The notes under the pieces were generated by a model. That model was given only the letters and a program-made list of their open reading frames with translations. It did not search any database and was not told the origin of the DNA. From DATKQI01 sp035532755 (GTDB lineage Bacteria; Pseudomonadota; Alphaproteobacteria; Acetobacterales; Acetobacteraceae): a stretch of DNA of 10,464 bases. Position numbers and translations under genes: made by a program. Position 1 is the first letter of the stretch; the number at the start of each line of letters is the position of its first letter. This document shows positions 6,818 through 10,464 of this stretch, one piece after another. Location of the stretch: NCBI GenBank assembly GCA_035532755.1, contig DATKQI010000043.1, positions 1 to 10,464 on the forward strand, in the 5' to 3' direction.

Positions 6818-6830
6818 GATTTTCTGACAA

Positions 6831-7082
6831 TCAATTCCAGGAGGTGCTGTCGAGCGTGGCAGGATGATGCGCCGGCCGCCTGCCGGCGGCCTCACCCTTG
6901 ATAAAACGCTGCATGCCCAGCGTCCTCCAGGCCGGCAATCACTCTATCAGTTCGGGCCGCTTCCACACAGCCTTGGTCGGCGGCGGAAATCCGGGCCGGA
7001 ACACTCCCGCCGCCACCGCCCCTTGACCGCGCCCCGCTGCGGCGGCATCGGTGGGGCGGTCCATGACAAGGCACGCCCCCGG
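6831..7082. other. Divergent intergenic region without a recognisable gene
   Basis: These 252 bp separate the hydrolase and the acyltransferase, which are transcribed away from each other, so promoters for both should lie here. No clear -35/-10 pair was found on either strand. The acyltransferase frame stays open back to 6864, but that stretch encodes Arg/Pro/His-rich sequence with no family similarity. Short minus-strand frames here are likewise unrecognised. The only distinct structure is the hairpin at 6874-6891. The dispersed paired-hairpin element is absent. Confidence 0.6.
6874..6891. other. GC-rich 7-bp hairpin
   Basis: GGCCGCC (6874-6880) pairs exactly with GGCGGCC (6885-6891) around a TGCC loop. 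It lies in the divergent gap between the hydrolase and the acyltransferase. It differs from the dispersed repeat arms in stem and loop sequence, and no T-run follows on either strand. Function unknown; in DNA this rich in G+C it could be chance. Confidence 0.4.
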
Positions 7083-8183
7083 ATGAAGCTGCGCGGGATC
7101 GAACTGATGCGAGGGCTCGCCGCCTTGTCGGTCGTGCTCGCGCACATCTCGGGCACGCTGTGGGCCGGCCGGAGCACGGTGTTTCCCGGCGGGCCGGGGG
7201 TGGAGTTCTTCTTCGTGCTCAGCGGCTTCGTGATGATGCTGGTGCACGGCGGGGATTTCGGCCATGCCGGGCGCGTGCCGGCGTTCCTGTGGAAGCGGTT
7301 CTGCCGGATCTATCCGCTGTACTGGATCATCCTCGCCGTGCTCGTGATGCAGAACCTGGGCGGGGGAGACATCACGCCGACACACCTCATCACCTGGATC
7401 AGCCTCTCCCCGGTCACGAACATCAACTGGCAGACATGGCTGGTCGCGCGCGGGCAGGACCTGCTGCCGGTGGCCTGGACCCTGCGGCACGAGGTGACGT
7501 TCTACCTGATGTTCGCCCTCGCCCTGCTGCCCTACGCGGGCGTGCCGATCCTGGCGGCGTGGCTGCTGGGCACCATCCTGCTGGCCGCCGGCGCGCACAT
7601 CCTCAGCACCAATTTCTACCTCGCACTCGTGCAGGTGGCGCTGTTCAGCCCGTTCACCTTCGAATTCATGGCCGGGCTCGCCGCCGGCTATGCCTACCGG
7701 CGGTGGCACCTGCCCCGGCGCGCCGCGCAGGCGGTGCTGGCGGCGGGGATCGCGCTGCTGCTGTGGCGGCTGGGGCAGGACGGCTGGGGAATGCGCTACG
7801 GCCCGGCCATCGCGCGGCCGATCTACGGGGCGGCGTACGGCGCGATCATCCTCGGCTGTTCATCGCTGGAACGCGACAGGGCGCTGGAACTGCGGCTGGG
7901 GCGCTGGGCGCTGGTGGCCGGCGCGCTGTCCTACCCGCTGTACCTCAGCCACATGCCCATCGTCGGCGCGCTGCGCCCGCTGCTGGGCTGGGCCGGGCGG
8001 GCGGAAGGCCCGCTGCTGCTGGCCGGCACGCTCGCCGCCGCCTTCCTGCTCGCCGCCCTGATCGACCGGCCGGTGCAACGGCTGCTGCGCGGGCACGGCT
8101 GGCCGCCGCGGCGGCTGCGCGAAACCGGCGCGCCCGTCCTGCCCGCCACCCGCACGCCTGGACCCCGGCCTTCGCCGGGGTGA
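7083..8183 (+). CDS. Acyltransferase-3 family membrane protein (OafA/YrhL-like)
   Basis: A 366-residue polytopic inner-membrane protein of the Acyl_transf_3 family, which transfers acyl groups (often acetyl) to surface sugars, lipid A, peptidoglycan or other envelope molecules. The N-terminal block GIELMRGLAALSVVLAHIS (5-23) carries the conserved Arg10 and His21. GPGVEFFFVLSGFVMML (38-53), the basic KRFCRIYPLYWI (71-82) and AWTLRHEVTFYL (131-142) are the next family motifs. About ten hydrophobic segments follow. The acceptor is not identifiable and no polysaccharide genes are adjacent. The ATG at 7083 starts exactly at the family block; only AAGG about 10 nt upstream serves as ribosome site, so initiation may be weak. 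The last nine residues or so and the stop codon are encoded by a repeat arm (8156-8184). Confidence 0.9.
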   Translation: MKLRGIELMRGLAALSVVLAHISGTLWAGRSTVFPGGPGVEFFFVLSGFVMMLVHGGDFGHAGRVPAFLWKRFCRIYPLYWIILAVLVMQNLGGGDITPTHLITWISLSPVTNINWQTWLVARGQDLLPVAWTLRHEVTFYLMFALALLPYAGVPILAAWLLGTILLAAGAHILSTNFYLALVQVALFSPFTFEFMAGLAAGYAYRRWHLPRRAAQAVLAAGIALLLWRLGQDGWGMRYGPAIARPIYGAAYGAIILGCSSLERDRALELRLGRWALVAGALSYPLYLSHMPIVGALRPLLGWAGRAEGPLLLAGTLAAAFLLAALIDRPVQRLLRGHGWPPRRLRETGAPVLPATRTPGPRPSPG

Positions 8184-8184
8184 C
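8156..8184. repeat. Right-hand arm of the dispersed hairpin repeat at a convergent junction
   Basis: The sequence runs GCCTGGACC, then the stem CCCCGGC-CTTC-GCCGGGG, then TGAC, as in the right arm of copy A at 167-195. No left arm is present. It overlaps the 3' end of the acyltransferase gene: the TGA within its terminal TGAC (8181-8183) is that gene's stop codon. Confidence 0.8.
8162..8181. terminator. Candidate bidirectional terminator hairpin
   Basis: An 8-bp stem (A-CCCCGGC with GCCGGGG-T) and a CTTC loop sit between two convergent genes whose stops are only 21 bp apart. No T-run follows, so intrinsic termination would be atypical. Blocking exonuclease or read-through from both sides is an alternative role. 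This structure is the stem of the repeat arm at 8156-8184. Confidence 0.4.
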
Positions 8185-8204
8185 GGGGGAGGGCCGGTGC
8201 GCCC

Positions 8205-9749
8205 CTACGCATCCACCTCGAACCGTATCCCCTGCGCCAGCGGCAGCGCGGCCGAGTAGTTCACCGTGTTGGTGGCGCGGCGCATATAGGCCTTCCACGC
8301 ATCCGAGCCGGATTCGCGGCCGCCGCCGGTCTCCTTCTCCCCGCCGAACGCCCCGCCGATCTCCGCCCCGCTCGGGCCGATGTTCACGTTCACGATGCCG
8401 CAATCGCTGCCGGTGGCGGAAAGGAACCGTTCCGCCTCCCGCAGGTCCGTCGTGAAGATGGAGGAGGACAGGCCCTGCGGCACGTCGTTGTGCAGGCGGA
8501 TGGCCTCCGCGAAGTCCCGGTATTTCAGCACGTACAGGATCGGCGCGAAGGTTTCGCGCTTCACCACCTCGGCCTGCGCCGGCATCTCCACCAGAGCGGG
8601 GCGCACGTAACAGGCATCGGGTGCCGCATCCTGGCGCACCCGCTCCCCGCCCGCCACCGCCCCGCCGGCGGCGCGCGCCTCCGCCAGCGCGGCCTGCATG
8701 GCCTGCCACGCGGCATCGTCGATCAGCGGGCCGACCAGCGTGCCGTCCGCCAGCGGATCGCCGACGGTGACGGAGGCATAGGCGCGCTTCAGCCGCGCGA
8801 TCAGCGCATCATAGGCATCCGCATGCACGATCAGCCGGCGCAGCGTGGTGCAGCGCTGCCCGGCGGTGACGACGGCGGCGAACACGATGGCGCGCACCGC
8901 CAGATCGAGATCGGCCGAGGGGCACACCACCATGGCGTTGTTGCCGCCCAGTTCCAGCAGCGCGCGGGCGAAGCGGCGCGCCAGCCGCGGCCCCACCGCC
9001 CGGCCCATGCGGGTGGACCCGGTGGCGGAGACCAACGGCAGCCGCGGATCGTCCACCAGCGCCTCCCCCGCGGCACTGCCGCCCAGGATCACTTCCAGCA
9101 GCCCTTCCGGGGCATCGCCGAAGCGGGCGATGGCGCGATGCAGCAGCGCCTCCGTCGCCAGCGCGGTCAGCGGCGTTTTCTCCGAGGGCTTCCACACCAC
9201 GGAATCGCCGCACACGTAGGCGAGTGCCGCGTTCCACGACCATACGGCGACCGGGAAGTTGAACGCGCTGATCACGCCCACCGGGCCGAGCGGATGCCAG
9301 GTCTCCCGCATCGCGTGGCCGGCGCGCTCGGTCGCGATGGTCAGCCCGTAGAGCTGGCGGGACAGGCCCACGGCGAAATCGCAGATGTCGATCATCTCCT
9401 GCACCTCGCCCAGCCCTTCCTGCAGGATCTTGCCGTTCTCCAGGCTCACCAGCCGGCCGAGATCGGCCTTCGCCGCGCGCAGTTCCTCGCCCAGCAGGCG
9501 CACGAGTTCGCCGCGGCGCGGGGCGGGCACCTCCCGCCAGGCCAGGAACGCCGCCTGCGCGCGGCCGATGGCGGCGGCGACATCTTCCGGCCCCTGCTCC
9601 ACCACGCGCGCGATCTCCGCGCCGTCGATGGGGGAATGCACGGCAAGCGTGCCGCCCAGCCGCGCGGACCCCACGCCGAGGCGGCGGAGGATGGCGGCGG
9701 TTTCGGCGGCAACCGGGGTTGCGGGGACGGCGGCGGTGGCGAGGGACAT
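8205..9749 (-). CDS. amaB: ALDH7-type aldehyde dehydrogenase (probable aminoadipate-semialdehyde / piperideine-6-carboxylate dehydrogenase)
   Basis: A 514-residue NAD(P)-dependent aldehyde dehydrogenase, cytoplasmic. Catalytic residues are visible: Asn164 (SAFNFPVAVW), Lys187 (VVWKPSEKTP), Glu266 (LLELGGNNA), Cys300 (TAGQRCTTLRR) and Glu400 (KRETFAP). The C-terminal run PSGAEIGGAFGGEKETGG (459-476), followed by GRESGSDAWKAYMRR, is the hallmark of the ALDH7/antiquitin group. That group oxidises alpha-aminoadipate semialdehyde in lysine catabolism (AmaB in Pseudomonas), which is the basis for the symbol; other semialdehydes are possible. No other lysine-degradation gene is in the window. The ATG at 9749 begins a normal-length family N-terminus; the frame is open further upstream to 10043 only because of repeat sequence. 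Ribosome site is weak. It converges with the acyltransferase. Confidence 0.92.
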   Translation of the reverse strand: MSLATAAVPATPVAAETAAILRRLGVGSARLGGTLAVHSPIDGAEIARVVEQGPEDVAAAIGRAQAAFLAWREVPAPRRGELVRLLGEELRAAKADLGRLVSLENGKILQEGLGEVQEMIDICDFAVGLSRQLYGLTIATERAGHAMRETWHPLGPVGVISAFNFPVAVWSWNAALAYVCGDSVVWKPSEKTPLTALATEALLHRAIARFGDAPEGLLEVILGGSAAGEALVDDPRLPLVSATGSTRMGRAVGPRLARRFARALLELGGNNAMVVCPSADLDLAVRAIVFAAVVTAGQRCTTLRRLIVHADAYDALIARLKRAYASVTVGDPLADGTLVGPLIDDAAWQAMQAALAEARAAGGAVAGGERVRQDAAPDACYVRPALVEMPAQAEVVKRETFAPILYVLKYRDFAEAIRLHNDVPQGLSSSIFTTDLREAERFLSATGSDCGIVNVNIGPSGAEIGGAFGGEKETGGGRESGSDAWKAYMRRATNTVNYSAALPLAQGIRFEVDA

Positions 9750-9783
9750 GGCGGGGCATCCGATCGGCTGTTCGATATGTGGC

Positions 9784-9789
9784 CTTATA
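9784..9789 (-). promoter_or_regulatory. Candidate -10 element for the aldehyde dehydrogenase
   Basis: TATAAG on the minus strand stands out as an AT-rich hexamer in GC-rich sequence, 34 nt before the ATG at 9749. No good -35 sequence lies 16-18 nt further upstream. That position falls just outside repeat copy D. Confidence 0.25.
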
Positions 9790-9818
9790 CCAAGCGGCGA
9801 AAGGATTGCCCTACTGCC

Positions 9819-9900
9819 GTCACTCCGGCGAAAGCCGGAGTCCAGGGCTCCCGATGCACCGGGGCGCGCGAGCCTGGATGCCGGCCTGCGCCGGCATGAC
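9819..9900. repeat. Full paired-hairpin (REP/BIME-like) element, copy D
   Basis: The left arm (9819-9847) folds as CTCCGGC-GAAA-GCCGGAG; the stem shows compensatory change relative to the CCCCGGC...GCCGGGG of other copies. The right arm (9872-9900) folds as TGCCGGC-CTGC-GCCGGCA and ends in TGAC. It lies in the gene-free divergent stretch 9750-10122. Confidence 0.85.
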
Positions 9901-9960
9901 GGTGGAGAGGCAGGTGTGGCGGCGCGAACAAGGCGCGGCACGGCCCGCCCCGCCCTCCCC

Positions 9961-10046
9961 GTCACCCCGGCGAAGGCCGGGGTCCAGGCATTCAGGTCGC
10001 GAAACCTGGGCGCGCGAGCCTCGATGCCAGCCTGCACCGGCATGAC
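9961..10046. repeat. Full paired-hairpin (REP/BIME-like) element, copy E
   Basis: The left arm (9961-9989) is the standard CCCCGGC-GAAG-GCCGGGG hairpin opening with GTCA. The right arm (10018-10046) is diverged: its stem reads TGCCAGC...ACCGGCA, with weakened pairing, but it still ends in TGAC. Copies D and E share the sequence GCGCGCGAGCCT before the right arm, suggesting one arose from the other. Together they fill most of the gap 9750-10122; the rest of that gap holds only the sites at 9784, 10082 and 10112. Confidence 0.8.
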
Positions 10047-10081
10047 GGATGAAGAGTCGGCACTTCGCCCGGCTGGCCCTA

Positions 10082-10097
10082 TCTAGAGCATGATCCG
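10082..10097. repeat. Possible fragment of an alphaproteobacterial intergenic repeat
   Basis: The 16-mer TCTAGAGCATGATCCG resembles, from memory, the opening of a palindromic intergenic repeat frequent in rhizobia and relatives. The remainder of that repeat (the GGAAAAGTG part and its inverted end) is absent here. It may be a fragment, or a chance match near the promoter of the following gene. Confidence 0.25.
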
Positions 10098-10111
10098 CCC
10101 CGACCGCCACC

Positions 10112-10117
10112 GGAGGA
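10112..10117 (+). promoter_or_regulatory. Ribosome binding site for the DUF1348-family gene
   Basis: GGAGGA lies 5 nt before the ATG at 10123. It is the strongest Shine-Dalgarno match in the window and fixes the start of the truncated last gene. Confidence 0.8.
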
Positions 10118-10122
10118 ACACC

Positions 10123-10464
10123 ATGCCCGACCGCCCGCCCCTGCCGCCCTTCACCTTCGAGACCGCCGTGCAGAAGGTGCGTGGCGCCGAGAACGGCTGG
10201 AACACCTGCGACCCCGAACGCGTCGCCGCGGCCTATACCGAAGACAGCCGCTGGCGGAACCGCGCCGAATTCATCCACGGCCGCGCCGCCATCGTCGCGT
10301 TCCTGCAACGGAAATGGGCGAAGGAGCTGGAGTATCGCCTCATCAAGGAACTCTGGGTCTGGCGGGACAACCGGATCGCCGTCCGGTTCGCCTACGAATG
10401 GCATGACGATTCGGGCAACTGGTTCCGCTCCTACGGGAACGAGAACTGGGAGTTCGACGAGCAT
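10123..10464 (+). CDS. DUF1348-family (NTF2/SnoaL-like) protein, 3' end outside window
   Basis: The first 114 residues of a small soluble protein, open to the window edge. The segments FETAVQKVRGAENGWNTCDP, VAAAYTEDSRWRNR, FIHGRAAIVAFLQRKW, and then WRDNRIAVRFAYEWHDDSGN with YGNENWEFDE, are characteristic of DUF1348. These are cone-fold NTF2-like proteins of about 150 residues, so perhaps 40 residues are missing. Function is unassigned; they are often annotated only as nuclear transport factor 2 family. The start is secure, given GGAGGA 5 nt upstream and a family-like N-terminus. The gene diverges from the aldehyde dehydrogenase across 373 bp of repeat-filled sequence. A long minus-strand frame covering it is judged a shadow. 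Confidence 0.88.
   Translation, partial: MPDRPPLPPFTFETAVQKVRGAENGWNTCDPERVAAAYTEDSRWRNRAEFIHGRAAIVAFLQRKWAKELEYRLIKELWVWRDNRIAVRFAYEWHDDSGNWFRSYGNENWEFDEH

Noticed and set aside
6093..6827. 244-residue plus-strand frame opposite the alpha/beta hydrolase
   Set aside because: The minus strand has the GHSYGG motif, catalytic triad and a ribosome site; the plus-strand frame has no recognisable features.
6864..7082. 73-residue N-terminal extension of the acyltransferase
   Set aside because: The Arg/His/Pro-rich sequence lacks hydrophobic segments, and the family's first motif begins directly at the ATG at 7083.
8490..9899. 469-residue plus-strand frame opposite the aldehyde dehydrogenase
   Set aside because: It is His/Arg/Gln-rich low-complexity sequence, antisense to a gene with all ALDH catalytic residues.
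9750..10043. N-terminal extension of the aldehyde dehydrogenase frame
   Set aside because: This stretch translates repeats D and E. The normal family length is reached from the ATG at 9749.
9820..10464. 214-residue minus-strand frame at the right edge
   Set aside because: Part of it is repeat sequence and part is antisense to the DUF1348 gene, which has a strong GGAGGA site. It lacks family motifs.

Overview
The window comes from a high-G+C bacterium (most genes are roughly 65-80% G+C by hand-counted lines). It is most likely an alphaproteobacterium, possibly Acetobacteraceae-like. This rests on codon usage, a five-gene LIV-type ABC operon, and dispersed repeats of the kind whose chance translations read like MPAKAGIQ or FRRGDG. 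The assignment is an inference; the window has no rRNA, tRNA or other marker gene.

Layout. Positions 1-392 hold no gene. They carry paired-hairpin repeats inside an imperfect 147-bp tandem duplication, then the leader of an operon. Positions 393-5051 are a complete branched-chain-amino-acid-type (HAAT/LIV) ABC importer on the + strand: periplasmic binding protein, LivH-like permease, LivM-like permease, LivG-like ATPase and LivF-like ATPase. The last four are nearly contiguous or overlapping. A perfect 11-bp hairpin separates the binding-protein gene from the rest. After a short repeat-filled gap comes a GntR/HutC-type (UTRA) regulator (5235-6065) on the same strand, a plausible but unproven local regulator of the importer. 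The transported substrate cannot be read from the sequence.

Positions 6108-6803 (- strand) encode a small alpha/beta hydrolase of clearly lower G+C than its neighbours. A membrane acyltransferase-3 gene (7083-8183, +) follows, divergent from it. This gene converges on an ALDH7-type aldehyde dehydrogenase (8205-9749, -) with only 21 bp between their stops, and a half-copy of the repeat hairpin sits at that junction and supplies the acyltransferase stop codon. Positions 9750-10122 are a gene-free divergent region with two more full repeat elements. The window ends inside a DUF1348 (NTF2/SnoaL-like) gene starting at 10123 (+).

The most notable structural theme is the dispersed element: two hairpin arms in inverted orientation, four full copies and several half copies, in every larger intergenic gap except 6831-7082. 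No CRISPR array, transposase, RNA gene or obviously new defence or biosynthetic system was found. The genes are recognisable families; the unusual points are repeat-gene interactions and departures in ATPase motifs.
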